DNA from: Candidatus Enterococcus stercoripullorum
GTDB taxonomy: Bacteria > Bacillota > Bacilli > Lactobacillales > Enterococcaceae
Assembly (NCBI GenBank): GCA_019120335.1
Contig: DWVH01000011.1
Location: 1 to 63,942 of the forward strand
DNA: 63,942 nucleotides
Direction of reading: 5' to 3'
The notes beneath the pieces were generated by a model. That model saw only the letters and a program-made list of their open reading frames with translations, was not told the origin of the DNA and did not search any database. Position 1 is the first letter of the stretch. Every line of letters starts with the position of its first letter. Shown here piece after piece: positions 16,640 to 27,228 of this stretch. Both the position numbers and the translations under genes were made by a program.

Positions 16640-18082
16640 TTATTCAATCGTAAATAATTTTGCCTGTTCCAATAAAGCCCCCACCATCAACAGAAGATCT
16701 TCACGTCCTTTAGAAGCCATAAATTGAACACCAACTGGCAAATCATTCACTCGACCTGTTGGCAAACTGATTGCGGGTTGTCCAGTTAAATTAGCTAATT
16801 GCGTATACGGCGTAATAGAAAGGCTTTTAACAAACATATCATAGACTAGTTTTTCTTTCTCTTTTTGGGATAATTCATGAGCATATCGTAACATTTCGCC
16901 AATCTTCGAGGAATAAAATTCAGTATCCACACTTGGTGCAACTTGGGCTGTACTAGGGGTTAAGAATAAATCATACTCTTTAAATAGACCTTCTGTTTTC
17001 GCTGCTATTTCATCCCAATACTGCAGACTTAATACATAATCACTTGCTTTCAAATCAAGTCCGAATTGATACATCGCCCAGGTCATCTCTTCCATATCTT
17101 GATTCGTTAATGGTCGCTTTAATTTTGCCTGCATCTCTTGAAACATCGCTGCTGTATCTGCCGCATTCATCCGATAATATTGCTGCATCAAAGTGACCAT
17201 ATTTACTGGATAAGGGATTTCCTCCACATCAAACCCCTCTTTTTTCAAGAAATCGACTATTTTAAGCGTCTCGGCTCGTACACGATAATCTAAATCACTT
17301 ACTTTATTATTCAAACAATAAGCAATGCGAAGAGGATAACGAACCGCCTTTTCATAATGCATCCATTCACGTTTCGGCGCTTGATAAGGTGCTTCTGGTT
17401 GGCTCGTTCGCAAATTATAAAATACATTCTCTGTATCACGAATAGATTTCGTTAAGGCAAATGAAATAGAAGCTCCTTGCCATGAACGCCAATTACCAGG
17501 TCCCACCGGCATACTTCCACGGGTCGGTTTTAAACCAATCAAACCACAAAAACTTGCCGGGATACGAATTGAGCCACCGCCATCACTTGCCGTGGCTATC
17601 GGTAAAATCCCACTAGCCACTAATGCTGCAGCCCCACCACTGGAACCGCCAGCAAATCTTGTCGTATCAAATGGATTTAAGCAATTCCCGTAAAGTTTAG
17701 AATCTGTAATATTTTTGAACCCATATTCCGGAACATTACTCTGCCCAATTGGAACAAGCCCTAAATTTTCAATTCCTTGTACAAAATGATCAGTCACTTT
17801 CGCTTTATTTTCAGCTAAGAGTAGCGATCCGGCAGTACTTGGCCAACCTTGTTTTGATTGTCCCAAAGCTTTTAATGCAATAGGTAGTCCTGCAAAAATA
17901 GCCCTTCTCAATTTATCCTGATTTTTTCGATAATATTTTTTCGCTCCAGATAAATCAAGATATGTCCAAGCATTTAATTTTGGTTGCAACTGATTGGATT
18001 TAGTTTCAATATCTGTAAGCAATTCCTCAAAACTAATCTTTTGCGCACGTAATAATTCGGCCATCGCTGTAGCATCTTGCAT
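16640..18082 (-). CDS. Amidase (amidase signature family)
   Basis: A 480-residue cytosolic amidase-signature enzyme. The Ser-cisSer-Lys triad is visible: the lysine in GLPIALKALGQ, and the serines in FAGGSSGGAAALVASG and ASDGGGSIRIPAS. The family (GatA-like fold) hydrolyses amides and anilides, but this gene is not in a gatCAB context, so it is a general amidase of unknown substrate. The start at ATG 18082 has TAGGTGA five bases upstream; a GTG nine bases further up is in the ribosome site. It follows the thioesterase gene by only 9 bases, so they form an operon, ended by the hairpin element at 16440-16633. Confidence 0.88.
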   Translation of the reverse strand: MQDATAMAELLRAQKISFEELLTDIETKSNQLQPKLNAWTYLDLSGAKKYYRKNQDKLRRAIFAGLPIALKALGQSKQGWPSTAGSLLLAENKAKVTDHFVQGIENLGLVPIGQSNVPEYGFKNITDSKLYGNCLNPFDTTRFAGGSSGGAAALVASGILPIATASDGGGSIRIPASFCGLIGLKPTRGSMPVGPGNWRSWQGASISFALTKSIRDTENVFYNLRTSQPEAPYQAPKREWMHYEKAVRYPLRIAYCLNNKVSDLDYRVRAETLKIVDFLKKEGFDVEEIPYPVNMVTLMQQYYRMNAADTAAMFQEMQAKLKRPLTNQDMEEMTWAMYQFGLDLKASDYVLSLQYWDEIAAKTEGLFKEYDLFLTPSTAQVAPSVDTEFYSSKIGEMLRYAHELSQKEKEKLVYDMFVKSLSITPYTQLANLTGQPAISLPTGRVNDLPVGVQFMASKGREDLLLMVGALLEQAKLFTIE

Positions 18083-18091
18083 AAAAATCAC

Positions 18092-18613
18092 CTACCATGG
18101 AATTTCTGTTGATAACTTAGCCGCAAAATCTTTATATTGATTTCGTTCAGCCAACCTTGCTTGTCTACGTTTTTCATAACCCGCACAAACCATTTTTTCT
18201 TCATCGGTTTCCGGAATAACAGCTGGTACCTGGAATTCTGTCTCTTCATTCATAAAAGATGGCACTGCAACAAACGTCGTAAAACAAGTAGCTGCTAAAT
18301 AACGCTCACCGGTGACTAAATCTTCGCCCACAACTTTTACAAAAACTTCCATTGATTTATGATGGGCGCCACTAACAAACGTTTCAATACAAGCAGAATG
18401 ATTTGCATGTAAGGGCTTTAGAAAATTTAAAGAATCAATTGACGCCGTGACCGCACCACGCCTACAATGTCTTGAAATCGAGATTGACGAAGCATCATCA
18501 ATCCAAGCAGTTAATTTACCACCATATAAAAAGCCAAATGGATTTAAATCAAAAGGGAAAATTCGATGTGTTTGAATCACCTTAGACTCTCGACAAAATT
18601 TACTCTCTCCCAT
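18092..18613 (-). CDS. Acyl-CoA thioesterase, hotdog fold
   Basis: A 173-residue single hotdog-domain protein of the YkhA/YciA acyl-CoA thioesterase type. The catalytic region FDLNPFGFLYGGKLTAWIDD carries the conserved Asn/Gly and the acidic residue on the central helix. The motif GAVTASIDSLNFLKP is the following strand pair. It probably hydrolyses acyl-CoAs. The ATG at 18613 (MGESKFCRESK) has GGTGA just upstream; an ATT-rich extension to 18625 is possible. It is first in a two-gene unit with the amidase. A role in fatty-acid turnover is inferred from family only. Confidence 0.85.
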   Translation of the reverse strand: MGESKFCRESKVIQTHRIFPFDLNPFGFLYGGKLTAWIDDASSISISRHCRRGAVTASIDSLNFLKPLHANHSACIETFVSGAHHKSMEVFVKVVGEDLVTGERYLAATCFTTFVAVPSFMNEETEFQVPAVIPETDEEKMVCAGYEKRRQARLAERNQYKDFAAKLSTEIPW

Positions 18614-18705
18614 AAAATTCACCAAACTCTCTATAAAATAATCATTATCACAAATGATTATACAAAAAAATAAATGAAAAGTATAATATCCAAGCCTAAA
18701 TTTAG

Positions 18706-18748
18706 CAAAAAAGAACCTTAAGCTTCAAAAATGTTGCTTAAGATTCTT
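18706..18748 (-). terminator. Terminator of the amino acid ABC operon
   Basis: A stem of AAGAATCTTAAGC with GCTTAAGGTTCTT on the minus strand, followed by TTTTTTGC, lies just after the ATPase gene. Confidence 0.8.
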
Positions 18749-18759
18749 AAACTGAGATT

Positions 18760-19491
18760 TTACAAAACTTTACTCAAAAAATCTTTGGTACGATTATGCT
18801 GTGGATTGCCAAAAACTTCTTCTGGTGTACCTTCTTCAACGATGTAGCCGCCGTCCATAAAGACAATTTTATCGCCGACTTCTTTAGCAAATCCCATTTC
18901 ATGCGTTACGATTACCATGGTCATCCCTTCTTTAGCAAGTCGTTTCATGACGCCAAGTACTTCACCAACCATCTCAGGGTCTAGGGCTGAAGTTGGTTCA
19001 TCAAACAGCATCACATCTGGTTTCATTGCCAAGGCTCTGGCAATCGCAATTCTTTGTTTTTGCCCACCAGATAATGACTGTGGATAGGCATTGGCTTTAT
19101 CCGGTAACCCAACTGTTTGCAATAACTCTTTGGCATAAATTTCAGCCGCTTGTTTATTTTCTTTTTTGACCTTTACTGGTGATAAGGTAATATTATCTAA
19201 TACGGACATATTAGGGAATAGATTAAAGTTTTGGAAAACCATCCCCATTTTTTCACGCATCTTAAAGATATCATTTTTTGGATCAGTAATATCTTGACCT
19301 TCGAATAAAATCTGCCCAGAAGTTGGTGTTTCAAGCAAATTCATACAACGTAAAAATGTACTCTTCCCAGAACCAGACGGACCAATAATGACGACCACTT
19401 CACCTTGTTTGATTTCATAATTAATATCCTTTAAGACTTCATTCTCACCAAATTTTTTGCTTAAATGTTCAACTTTAATAATTGTTTCCAT
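18760..19491 (-). CDS. Polar amino acid ABC transporter, ATP-binding protein
   Basis: A 243-residue ABC ATPase of the GlnQ/HisP type, which powers amino acid uptake from the cytoplasmic side of the membrane. Walker A is [12 protein letters not shown], the Q-loop lies in [16 protein letters not shown], the signature is [15 protein letters not shown], Walker B is [17 protein letters not shown] and the H-loop is [11 protein letters not shown]. It is the last gene of a binding-protein, permease, ATPase operon, 11 bases after the permease. Substrate cannot be read from the ATPase. Confidence 0.93.
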   Translation of the reverse strand: METIIKVEHLSKKFGENEVLKDINYEIKQGEVVVIIGPSGSGKSTFLRCMNLLETPTSGQILFEGQDITDPKNDIFKMREKMGMVFQNFNLFPNMSVLDNITLSPVKVKKENKQAAEIYAKELLQTVGLPDKANAYPQSLSGGQKQRIAIARALAMKPDVMLFDEPTSALDPEMVGEVLGVMKRLAKEGMTMVIVTHEMGFAKEVGDKIVFMDGGYIVEEGTPEEVFGNPQHNRTKDFLSKVL

Positions 19492-19502
19492 CTGAAATCC
19501 CC

Positions 19503-20192
19503 CTATTTACGATAACCTTTACCTAGTTTTTTCTCCCAGGCATTCAAAATTCTTGAAGTCGTGAAAGTCAAAATAAAGTAAATGGCTGCAGCAACATATA
19601 AAGGAGTCAAAGGAATATAAGAAGAACTAATCACGATTTGGGCACTATTCATTAATTCATAGATACCAATTGTTGATAATAGTGATGAGTCTTTAATCAA
19701 CACAATGAACTCATTTCCTAAAGGCGGCAAAATATTCCGTAAAGCTTGTGGCAAAATAACATATCGCATGGCTTGAGCTGGACGTAAACCTAGCGAGGCC
19801 GCAGCTTCTTGTTGACCAAAATCAACCGCGTTAATTCCCCCACGAACGATTTCCGCAACATAAGCCCCCGAGTTCAATGAAATAGCGATAATTCCTGGAA
19901 ATAGTCGGCCAAAATCAAGACTCAAAATACCTAAATCAACGGTCGGTAATTTAAATAATCCTTGAAGCAAACCAAACGCGATTAAAATTTGCACAAGCAT
20001 CGGTGTACCACGCAACACTTCAATGTAAATATTAGCAAACCAACGTAATGGCTTGATTTTTGATAATTTCATTAAAGCAATCACCACACCAATGATGGTC
20101 CCTAAAATAACGGTAATCACCGAGATAATTAAAGTGATGATTGTACCCGATATAAAATACGGATAAAATTCCTTTAAGAAAGAAAAATCCAT
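19503..20192 (-). CDS. Polar amino acid ABC transporter, permease
   Basis: A 229-residue HisM/GlnP-type permease with about five membrane helices. The EAA loop, ExxAxxLG, is [20 protein letters not shown] followed by [16 protein letters not shown]; this contacts the ATPase. The gene lies 15 bases after the binding-protein gene and 11 bases before the ATPase gene, forming one operon. Members of this family import polar amino acids such as glutamine, arginine or cystine. Confidence 0.93.
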   Translation of the reverse strand: MDFSFLKEFYPYFISGTIITLIISVITVILGTIIGVVIALMKLSKIKPLRWFANIYIEVLRGTPMLVQILIAFGLLQGLFKLPTVDLGILSLDFGRLFPGIIAISLNSGAYVAEIVRGGINAVDFGQQEAAASLGLRPAQAMRYVILPQALRNILPPLGNEFIVLIKDSSLLSTIGIYELMNSAQIVISSSYIPLTPLYVAAAIYFILTFTTSRILNAWEKKLGKGYRK

Positions 20193-20207
20193 GGTTAAAA
20201 CTCCAAT

Positions 20208-21026
20208 CTATTTGCTTGCTTGTTTATCAGCAAGTTCTGTATTCTTTTCGATAAATTCATTAATCTTACCTTCATCTTTTAACTTATTGATTACTTTATC
20301 AATTTTTGCTTTTAATTCTTTGCTATCTTTTTTCAAAGCAATGGCATATGATTCGTTATCACTTGATTTTAATTTTGCATCCGCGATTACTAACTCAGGG
20401 TTTTGTTCCACATAAGATTTTGCAACAACACTTTCTAAAACTAAAGCATCAAGAGAACCTTGCTTCACTTCAACGATTAAGTTTGGCACTTTGGCTAATG
20501 AGACTAATTGTGCTTTTGGCAATTGACTAGTTACGACAGATTCTTGAATAGAACCTTTTTGCGCCCCTACTTTTTTATCTGCTAATGCTTTCACATCAGC
20601 ATATTTTTCAGCATTTTCTTTCTTCACAACAACTAATTGTTCTGGAACAAAATAGTTTTCAGAGAAGTCAAAAGTTTTCTTACGTTTATCTGTAGCAGAA
20701 ATTCCTGAAATCGCCACGTCAGCTTTTCCTTGATCAAGAGCGGTCAATACAGCGTTAAACTCCATATCCATAAATTCAACCTTAACGCCTAATTCTTTAC
20801 CGATTTCATTTGCTAAATCCACATCAGCACCAACAATTTTATCTTTGCCGTTCACTTTCGTATGGAATTCAAATGGTGCAAAATCTGCAGAAGTCGCTAC
20901 TTTCAATACCTTTGCATCTTGAATTTGTTTTAATTGATTACTGCTTTCTTTTTTGTCTGAAGAACCACAAGCAGCTAGAGCGAATGTTAAAGCTGCCACT
21001 CCTACTAAACCAAATACTTTTTTCAT
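20208..21026 (-). CDS. Amino acid ABC transporter, substrate-binding lipoprotein
   Basis: A 272-residue SBP family 3 lipoprotein, anchored outside the membrane. The signal peptide MKKVFGLVGVAALTFALAAC ends in the lipobox LAAC, with the cysteine for lipid attachment. The mature part starts GSSDKKESS, and motifs such as ADFAPFEF, GADVDLANEIGKELG and KADVAISGISATDKRK are typical of polar amino acid binders. I chose ATG 21026, with AAGGAG 8 bases upstream; an upstream GTG abuts the ribosome site. It heads the three-gene operon; the preceding 220 bases hold its promoter but no recognised riboswitch. The exact ligand is unknown. Confidence 0.92.
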   Translation of the reverse strand: MKKVFGLVGVAALTFALAACGSSDKKESSNQLKQIQDAKVLKVATSADFAPFEFHTKVNGKDKIVGADVDLANEIGKELGVKVEFMDMEFNAVLTALDQGKADVAISGISATDKRKKTFDFSENYFVPEQLVVVKKENAEKYADVKALADKKVGAQKGSIQESVVTSQLPKAQLVSLAKVPNLIVEVKQGSLDALVLESVVAKSYVEQNPELVIADAKLKSSDNESYAIALKKDSKELKAKIDKVINKLKDEGKINEFIEKNTELADKQASK

Positions 21027-21247
21027 ATGAGACACTCCTTATTTTTATGCATTTTTATTTAATATTCCAACTATATTATGCATATTAACACATAATCTTG
21101 AAAAAAGAAACTAAAAAATGCAAAAAAATTGAATATTTTTCCATTATTTTTTTGGTAACGTTTTCTATTAATAACTAAATCATCCGCATTATATTAAGAA
21201 ATTATGCCATTCAATCAGCAATTAATATTTATGCAAAAACAATATAC

Positions 21248-21285
21248 AAAAAAAGCGAAGAAGCCTAGTATAAGGTTCCTTCACT
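21248..21285 (-). terminator. Terminator of the fatty-acid operon
   Basis: On the minus strand AGTGAAGGAACC pairs with GGCTTCTTCGCT, followed by TTTTTTTG, right at the accA stop. The gap 21027-21247 otherwise holds only AT-rich upstream sequence of the ABC operon. Confidence 0.8.
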
Positions 21286-21290
21286 TTCAC

Positions 21291-22076
21291 TTAATATTTT
21301 CTAAACCGTTGATAGCGTCGTTCAAGTAATTCATCTACTGTTAGCTGACATAATTGCTTCAGTGTATAGACTAATTCTATGCGTACTTGATCAATGATTT
21401 CTTGATGGGTCAATACTCTTTCTTGCATGACTTCAGGTAGTATCTTATCAATAATCCCTAATTCGTTTAATTCTTTTGCTGTGATTTTCATTAATTCACT
21501 AGCTTCATTTGCTCTTGAACCATCTTTCCATAATATCGAAGCAAATCCTTCTGGCGAAAGTATCGCATATATGGCGTGCTCCATCATCCAGACTTCATCT
21601 CCTAAAGCTAAAGCCAAAGCACCGCCGCTACCTCCTTCGCCAATAATAATAGCAATAATAGGCACTTTTAAGTCAGACATTTCAAGAAGATTTCTAGCAA
21701 TTGCTTCACCTTCACCACGCTCTTCTGCCCCAATACCACAATAGGCTCCAGCAGTATTAATAAAGGTAATCACAGGACGTTGGAATTTTTCTGCTTGCTT
21801 CATTAATCTAAGGGCTTTACGATACCCTTCAGGATGTGCTTGCCCAAAGTTGCGCCGGAGATTTTCTGGTAGATTTTTACCTTTTTGGATACCAATAACA
21901 GTCACCGGCTTTTGATCTAACAAGGCAATCCCTCCTACAACGGCTTCATCATCAGCAAATAGACGATCCCCATGAAACTCTTGAAAATCAGTAAATACTT
22001 GGGCAAAAAAATCTAATGCAGTCAGTCGATCTTGTTTGCGTGCTAACTTGACAATCTCAGCAGCTGTTTTACTCAT
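21291..22076 (-). CDS. accA: Acetyl-CoA carboxylase carboxyltransferase, alpha subunit
   Basis: With AccD this subunit transfers the carboxyl group from biotin to acetyl-CoA, making malonyl-CoA. The 261-residue protein is complete, with [19 protein letters not shown]-type and [20 protein letters not shown] conserved blocks and the [17 protein letters not shown] oxyanion-hole region. It overlaps accD by eight bases and is the last gene of the fatty-acid cluster. Confidence 0.95.
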   Translation of the reverse strand: MSKTAAEIVKLARKQDRLTALDFFAQVFTDFQEFHGDRLFADDEAVVGGIALLDQKPVTVIGIQKGKNLPENLRRNFGQAHPEGYRKALRLMKQAEKFQRPVITFINTAGAYCGIGAEERGEGEAIARNLLEMSDLKVPIIAIIIGEGGSGGALALALGDEVWMMEHAIYAILSPEGFASILWKDGSRANEASELMKITAKELNELGIIDKILPEVMQERVLTHQEIIDQVRIELVYTLKQLCQLTVDELLERRYQRFRKY

Positions 22077-22941
22077 TTGACAACCATCCTTTCTGCGTAT
22101 GAAGTTTGATAAGGTTACTTAAACGTGTGCGCAACTCATTTCTCAAAACGATTTGATCGATAAAACCATGTGCTAATAAAAATTCAGCCTTTTGAAAATC
22201 ATCAGGTAAATCTTGTTTTAAAGTTTGTTCAATCACACGTCGCCCAGCAAAACCAATTAACACCCGTGGTTCAGCCAAAATAATATCCCCTTGCATGGCA
22301 AAACTTGCCGTAACCCCACCAGTTGTCGGATCCGTCAGTACCGTAATATAGCATAAACCAGCATTGCTATGCGCCTTTACTGCAGCAGAAATTTTAGCCA
22401 TTTGCATCAATGAAAAGATTCCTTCTTGCATCCTAGCCCCACCAGAAGCGGTAAATAAAACGACTGGCAAGGACTTTTGTGTAGCATATTCAAAAAGACG
22501 CGTAATCTTCTCACCCACAACTGTCCCCATACTGCCCATAATAAAGTTCGCATCCATGATACCAATCGCAACGGTTTGTCCATCAATTTTAGCAATTCCC
22601 GTTAAAACAGCCTCATGTAAGTGCGTTTTACTTTGCATTTGGCTAATTTTTTCTTGATAACCAGGAAATTGTAACGGATTTTTAGTTTTTAACTCAGTAT
22701 CAAATTCAACAAAACTTTTTTTATCCACAGTAATCGCTAACCTTTGCCAAGCGTTTAGTCTAAAGTGATAGCCACAATTGGGACAACTTTTTTCTTGTCC
22801 AATCTCTTTCGTATAAATGGTCTTTTTACAGTTTGGACATTTAGCCCACAAATTATCTGGTACACTTGGCTGATTTTGTGGATGAACATCACGATTGGGT
22901 GAAATACGAATATAATCTTTTTTCTTCCTAAATAAAGCCAT
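22069..22941 (-). CDS. accD: Acetyl-CoA carboxylase carboxyltransferase, beta subunit
   Basis: The AccD partner of AccA, 290 residues. The N-terminal zinc finger is visible as CPNCKK and CPNCGY, four cysteines in the usual spacing. The crotonase-like core contains [32 protein letters not shown] and [12 protein letters not shown]. The gene lies 11 bases after accC and overlaps accA, so subunits are made in balance. Confidence 0.95.
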   Translation of the reverse strand: MALFRKKKDYIRISPNRDVHPQNQPSVPDNLWAKCPNCKKTIYTKEIGQEKSCPNCGYHFRLNAWQRLAITVDKKSFVEFDTELKTKNPLQFPGYQEKISQMQSKTHLHEAVLTGIAKIDGQTVAIGIMDANFIMGSMGTVVGEKITRLFEYATQKSLPVVLFTASGGARMQEGIFSLMQMAKISAAVKAHSNAGLCYITVLTDPTTGGVTASFAMQGDIILAEPRVLIGFAGRRVIEQTLKQDLPDDFQKAEFLLAHGFIDQIVLRNELRTRLSNLIKLHTQKGWLSNE

Positions 22942-22952
22942 TTACTCACTTC

Positions 22953-24320
22953 CTAGTTCAAACTTTCTTGCCAAGCGGGTAAAAATATTTCTTGTAAAAA
23001 TGAAGTATCATAATCACCAGCAACGACATTGGGATGACTAATCAAATCCATCTGAAACTCAGCATTGGTCGTGACACCGTCTGTTACTAATTCACCAAGC
23101 GCACGTTGCATCTTCATCAGTGCTTCAAAACGAGTTTGACCATGCACAATAATCTTGGCAATCATCGAATCATAAAATGGTGGAATGGCATAACCCGAAT
23201 ACATTGCGCTATCCACTCTTAGCCCCATACCTCCACTTGGTAATAGTAGATTTTCAATTTTACCAGGTGAGGGAGCAAAATGAAAGGCTGGATTTTCAGC
23301 ATTAATCCGACATTCAATCGCATGACCACGTAGCTTAATATCTTCTTGTTTAATGGTTAATTTTTCACCAGCAGCTACTTCAATTTGTTTTTTCACCAAA
23401 TCAATCCCTGTCACCATCTCAGTAATAGGATGCTCTACTTGGATACGGGTATTCATTTCCATAAAATAAAACTGACCGGATAAATCCATCAAAAACTCAA
23501 TCGTCCCAGCATTTTCATATGACACCGCCTTAGCTGCTTTGACCGCAATCGCACCGAGTTTTTCTCGATTTTCTTTAGAAATAACAACAGATGGTGATTC
23601 TTCTAATACTTTTTGATTATTACGTTGTAAGGAACAATCGCGTTCACCAAAATGAAGGACATTCCCATATTTATCACCTAATATTTGAACTTCGATATGT
23701 CTAGCTGGATAAATAATTTTTTCTAGATACATTTCATCATTACCAAAGGCGGCTTTAGCTTCTTGTTGAGCAGAAACAAAGGCACTAGGTAACTCAGCTT
23801 CAGTCAATACTTTGCGAATGCCCTTACCACCCCCACCTGCCGCAGCTTTAATCATGACAGGATAGCCTACCTGATTAGCAATTTCTAGTGCTTGTTTGAC
23901 ATCGACAATCGCCCCATCACTTCCTGGAATGACTGGTACACCCGCTTTTTTCATCAATTGGCGCGCATGGATTTTATTCCCCATTTCATCAATGGTTTGA
24001 CTTTTAGGCCCAACGAAGGTGATATGGCAAGCTTCACACATTTCGGCAAACTGACTATTTTCTGATAAAAAACCAAAGCCAGGATGAATGGCCTCCGCTT
24101 TCGTCAAGACCGCAGCACTTAAAATTTGTTGTTTGTTTAAATACGATTCGCTTGCTTTACTTGGGCCAATACAAACAGCTTCATCGGCTAATTCAGTATG
24201 CAAGGCTTCTTTGTCAGCTTCAGAATACACCGCAACCGTTCTTATCCCTAATTCACGACAAGCCCGAATGATTCTGACTGCAATTTCTCCACGATTTGCA
24301 ATTAATACTTTTGAAAACAT
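22953..24320 (-). CDS. accC: Biotin carboxylase subunit of acetyl-CoA carboxylase
   Basis: AccC carboxylates the biotin on AccB using ATP and bicarbonate. The 455-residue protein has the N-terminal KVLIANRGEIAVRIIRAC motif, the ATP-grasp glycine loop AAAGGGGKGIRKV, the catalytic region MNTRIQVEHPITEMVTG and the biotin-carboxylase C-terminal domain. It is complete and lies six bases after fabZ. Confidence 0.96.
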   Translation of the reverse strand: MFSKVLIANRGEIAVRIIRACRELGIRTVAVYSEADKEALHTELADEAVCIGPSKASESYLNKQQILSAAVLTKAEAIHPGFGFLSENSQFAEMCEACHITFVGPKSQTIDEMGNKIHARQLMKKAGVPVIPGSDGAIVDVKQALEIANQVGYPVMIKAAAGGGGKGIRKVLTEAELPSAFVSAQQEAKAAFGNDEMYLEKIIYPARHIEVQILGDKYGNVLHFGERDCSLQRNNQKVLEESPSVVISKENREKLGAIAVKAAKAVSYENAGTIEFLMDLSGQFYFMEMNTRIQVEHPITEMVTGIDLVKKQIEVAAGEKLTIKQEDIKLRGHAIECRINAENPAFHFAPSPGKIENLLLPSGGMGLRVDSAMYSGYAIPPFYDSMIAKIIVHGQTRFEALMKMQRALGELVTDGVTTNAEFQMDLISHPNVVAGDYDTSFLQEIFLPAWQESLN

Positions 24321-24326
24321 TTACCT

Positions 24327-24755
24327 CTATCCAATCATAAATGTGAGCTCGGCTTCAGCAACTTTTTTGCCCTCTACACGCGCAATTCCTTTACCTAAGC
24401 CGGCGTTTGCTTTAATTTTTAGAATCTCCACTTCTAAAATCAAAGTATCTCCAGGTGTTACTTTTTTGCGAAATTTTGCTTTATCAATCCCACCAAAATA
24501 GGCAGTCTTTCCTTTAAATGATGGTAAAGATAGTAAAGCAACTGCACCTGCTTGGGCCATTGCTTCTACAATTAAAACGCCAGGCATCACAGGCTCATGT
24601 GGAAAGTGTCCTTGAAAAAAGGGTTCATTGATTGTCACATTTTTCTTCGCCACAATTCTTTGTCCCTCTATTAATTCCTCAACACGATCAATAAGTAACA
24701 TAGGATAACGATGTGGAATGATTTCTTTGATTTGTACAATATCCATTAATGACAT
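24327..24755 (-). CDS. fabZ: 3-hydroxyacyl-ACP dehydratase FabZ
   Basis: FabZ dehydrates 3-hydroxyacyl-ACP to the trans-2-enoyl form. The 142-residue hotdog protein has [16 protein letters not shown] with the catalytic histidine, [23 protein letters not shown] with the catalytic glutamate, and the C-terminal KAEAELTF-like strand. Some enterococci have a second, isomerising homologue (FabN) elsewhere; this copy, inside the acc cluster, is likely the housekeeping dehydratase. Confidence 0.95.
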   Translation of the reverse strand: MSLMDIVQIKEIIPHRYPMLLIDRVEELIEGQRIVAKKNVTINEPFFQGHFPHEPVMPGVLIVEAMAQAGAVALLSLPSFKGKTAYFGGIDKAKFRKKVTPGDTLILEVEILKIKANAGLGKGIARVEGKKVAEAELTFMIG

Positions 24756-24757
24756 GT

Positions 24758-25234
24758 TTATCCCTCTTTTACAGTAAATAATACTTGGTTATATTCAACC
24801 ATTTCTTCGTTGGAGACGTTTATCTCTACAATTTCACCATCAACGTCACTCGTAATTTCATTCATGACTTTCATCGCTTCAATAATGCAGACGACTTCCC
24901 CTTTTTTGACCTTATCGCCAACTTGTTTAAATGGAGCTTTGTCTGGAGATGGTTTCAGATAAGCCACGCCCACTAATGGTGATTGAATAGTTACGACATC
25001 TTCTATCGCTTTATTCGTGCCTTCTAACTCGTGCACTGACAAAGTAGCGCTTTGAGAACTTGGTAATTCTGTTACTACCACTGATTCTTGTTGGATGGGA
25101 CTAGCTGTGGGCACAACTCGATTTTGCTCATTTTTACTTAGATAAAGCGAAAAATCTGCTTGCTTTAAATCAAATTCGCGAACATCAGAATCATTAAATA
25201 GCAAAAATAATTCTTTAATCTCTGCTAAATTCAT
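24758..25234 (-). CDS. accB: Biotin carboxyl carrier protein of acetyl-CoA carboxylase
   Basis: This 158-residue carrier holds the biotin that shuttles carboxyl groups between AccC and AccA-AccD. The biotinyl lysine lies in the C-terminal EAMKVMNEI motif. The middle is a flexible, polar linker ([11 protein letters not shown] region), and the N-terminal helix region is typical. The gene overlaps the fabF stop by four bases and is followed by fabZ after two bases. Confidence 0.95.
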   Translation of the reverse strand: MNLAEIKELFLLFNDSDVREFDLKQADFSLYLSKNEQNRVVPTASPIQQESVVVTELPSSQSATLSVHELEGTNKAIEDVVTIQSPLVGVAYLKPSPDKAPFKQVGDKVKKGEVVCIIEAMKVMNEITSDVDGEIVEINVSNEEMVEYNQVLFTVKEG

Positions 25235-26472
25235 GCTCTATCCTCCCATCGCTTCAATAAAATGACCGCATTATGGCCACCAAAACCAAGTGAATTACTC
25301 ATCGCATAATCAAAAGTAGCATCCACTGCTTGATCTTTAACTACATTTAAAGTAATTTCTGGATCTTGCTGGGTAACATTAATCGTTGGCGGAATAAATT
25401 GATGTTGCAACGCCAATAAAGTCGCCACTGCTTCAACACCACCTGCAGCACCTAGTAAATGACCTGTCATCGATTTTGTAGAACTAACATAAGTATTTAA
25501 ATAATTTTCACCCAAGCCATAATGAATCGCCACTGCCTCAGACTTATCATTGGCCGGTGTGCTAGTCCCATGTGCATTGATGTAACCAATCTCATTAGGT
25601 GCGACATTGGCTTCTTGCATGGCTAACTTCATCGCTTTGCCGGCTCCAGAACCATCTGGATTAGGCGCCGTCATATGATAAGCATCACAATTTGCCCCAT
25701 AACCGACTACTTCACCCAAGATAGTCGCCTTTCTAGCTAATGCATGTTCTATAGATTCAAGTAGTAATACACCAGCACCTTCTCCCATCACAAAGCCATC
25801 GCGATTAACATCAAAGGGAATCGATGCATGGTTAGAATCCTCGCTTGTTGATAGCGCCGTTAAGGAAGCAAAGCCGGCAATACCAATTTCACAAATAGTT
25901 GATTCAGAACCACCTGCTAACATCACATCGGCATAACCATGCTTAATATTTCGAAAAGCTTCACCAATCGAATGCGTTCCGGATGCACATGCAGTTACGG
26001 TAGTCGTACAAATTCCTTTTGCGCCCACACGTAAGGCAATATTTCCTGCAACCATATTGGTAATCGACATTGGGACAAAAAGAGGTGAAACACGTTTAGG
26101 GCCTTTTTCATTCATTCTTGTCACTTGCTCTTGAATCGTAGGCAAACCGCCAATCCCTGAACCAACCATTACCCCAAAACGATCATGGTCAATGTTTGAT
26201 AAATCCAATTTTGCCATTTCAATCGCATCTAAAGCCGCATGGATACCATAAATCGAGAACAAATCCATCCGTTTTAAATCTTTTTTGACAAAATATTTTT
26301 CTAATGGGAAATCCTTGACCTCGCCGGCTAAATGTATTCCTGTCTGGCTAGCATCAAATTTCGTAATCGGACCAATCCCGTTTTTACCAGTTTTTAAACT
26401 ATCTAAAAAGCTATCCGCATCATTACCAATTGGCGAAACAATACCATAGCCTGTAATTACGACACGAGTCAC
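25231..26472 (-). CDS. fabF: 3-oxoacyl-ACP synthase II
   Basis: FabF condenses malonyl-ACP with acyl-ACP in each elongation cycle. The 413-residue thiolase-fold protein carries the catalytic Cys in TTVTACASGTHSIG, histidines in YINAHGTSTPANDK and in SMTGHLLGAAGG, and ends with LGFGGHNAVIL. I place the start at GTG 26472 (MTRVVITGYG), which has AGGAG eight bases upstream; the GTG at 26481 overlaps the ribosome site. It is the only KAS II in the cluster. Confidence 0.95.
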   Translation of the reverse strand: MTRVVITGYGIVSPIGNDADSFLDSLKTGKNGIGPITKFDASQTGIHLAGEVKDFPLEKYFVKKDLKRMDLFSIYGIHAALDAIEMAKLDLSNIDHDRFGVMVGSGIGGLPTIQEQVTRMNEKGPKRVSPLFVPMSITNMVAGNIALRVGAKGICTTTVTACASGTHSIGEAFRNIKHGYADVMLAGGSESTICEIGIAGFASLTALSTSEDSNHASIPFDVNRDGFVMGEGAGVLLLESIEHALARKATILGEVVGYGANCDAYHMTAPNPDGSGAGKAMKLAMQEANVAPNEIGYINAHGTSTPANDKSEAVAIHYGLGENYLNTYVSSTKSMTGHLLGAAGGVEAVATLLALQHQFIPPTINVTQQDPEITLNVVKDQAVDATFDYAMSNSLGFGGHNAVILLKRWEDRA

Positions 26473-26483
26473 TTGAAACACTC

Positions 26484-27218
26484 CTATCCATTCATCACTA
26501 ATCCACCATCAACATTAATCACTTGGCCTGTAATATAAGGACTCTTTGCTAAGAAAACTGCAGTATTTGCAATATCTTCTACTTGACCAAAATGTTGTAG
26601 TGGAATATTTTTTGTCATCTCTTCACGAATTTTGTCACTGAGCCCACTAGTCATATCTGTTTCGATAAAACCAGGAGCAATTGCATTACAAGTAATTTTA
26701 CGTGGGGCAATTTCTCGAGCTACTGTCTTAGTAAAACCGATTAATCCCGCTTTACTGGCCGCATAATTCGCTTGACCGACATTTCCCATTAACCCTGAAA
26801 CACTTGAGATATTAATAATTGTTCCTTTTCGTTGCTTTAACATACCCTTTAATAATTGCTGTGTCATGTTAAAACTGCCTGTTAAATTCACTTTCAAAAC
26901 TTGTTCAAAATCTTGTTCATTCATTCTTAACATCAATTTATCATTGGTAATTCCCGCATTATTGACCAAAATAGTCACAGGCGCAAATGCTTTCGCTTGT
27001 TTAACCATTTCTTTGACTTCCTCTGAATTAGAAATATCTCCAGAAATACCAATACAATTCACACCTAAAGCCTTGATTTCAGCAATAAGCGCTTCACTTA
27101 CCGGACGACGACCATTTAAAATAATATGTACGCCTTGTTTAGCAAACGCCTTGGCAATCGCTAGGCCAATTCCTCGTGTACTACCTGTGATAAATGCTGT
27201 TTGTCCTTTTAATTCCAT
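26484..27218 (-). CDS. fabG: 3-oxoacyl-ACP reductase
   Basis: FabG reduces 3-oxoacyl-ACP with NADPH. The 244-residue short-chain dehydrogenase shows the TGSTRGIGLAIA cofactor loop, the NNAGIT motif, the Ser-Tyr-Lys catalytic set (SSVSG and YAASKAG) and the ending VDGG. It is complete, ten bases after fabD and eleven bases before fabF. Confidence 0.95.
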   Translation of the reverse strand: MELKGQTAFITGSTRGIGLAIAKAFAKQGVHIILNGRRPVSEALIAEIKALGVNCIGISGDISNSEEVKEMVKQAKAFAPVTILVNNAGITNDKLMLRMNEQDFEQVLKVNLTGSFNMTQQLLKGMLKQRKGTIINISSVSGLMGNVGQANYAASKAGLIGFTKTVAREIAPRKITCNAIAPGFIETDMTSGLSDKIREEMTKNIPLQHFGQVEDIANTAVFLAKSPYITGQVINVDGGLVMNG

Positions 27219-27228
27219 TTTTACCTCT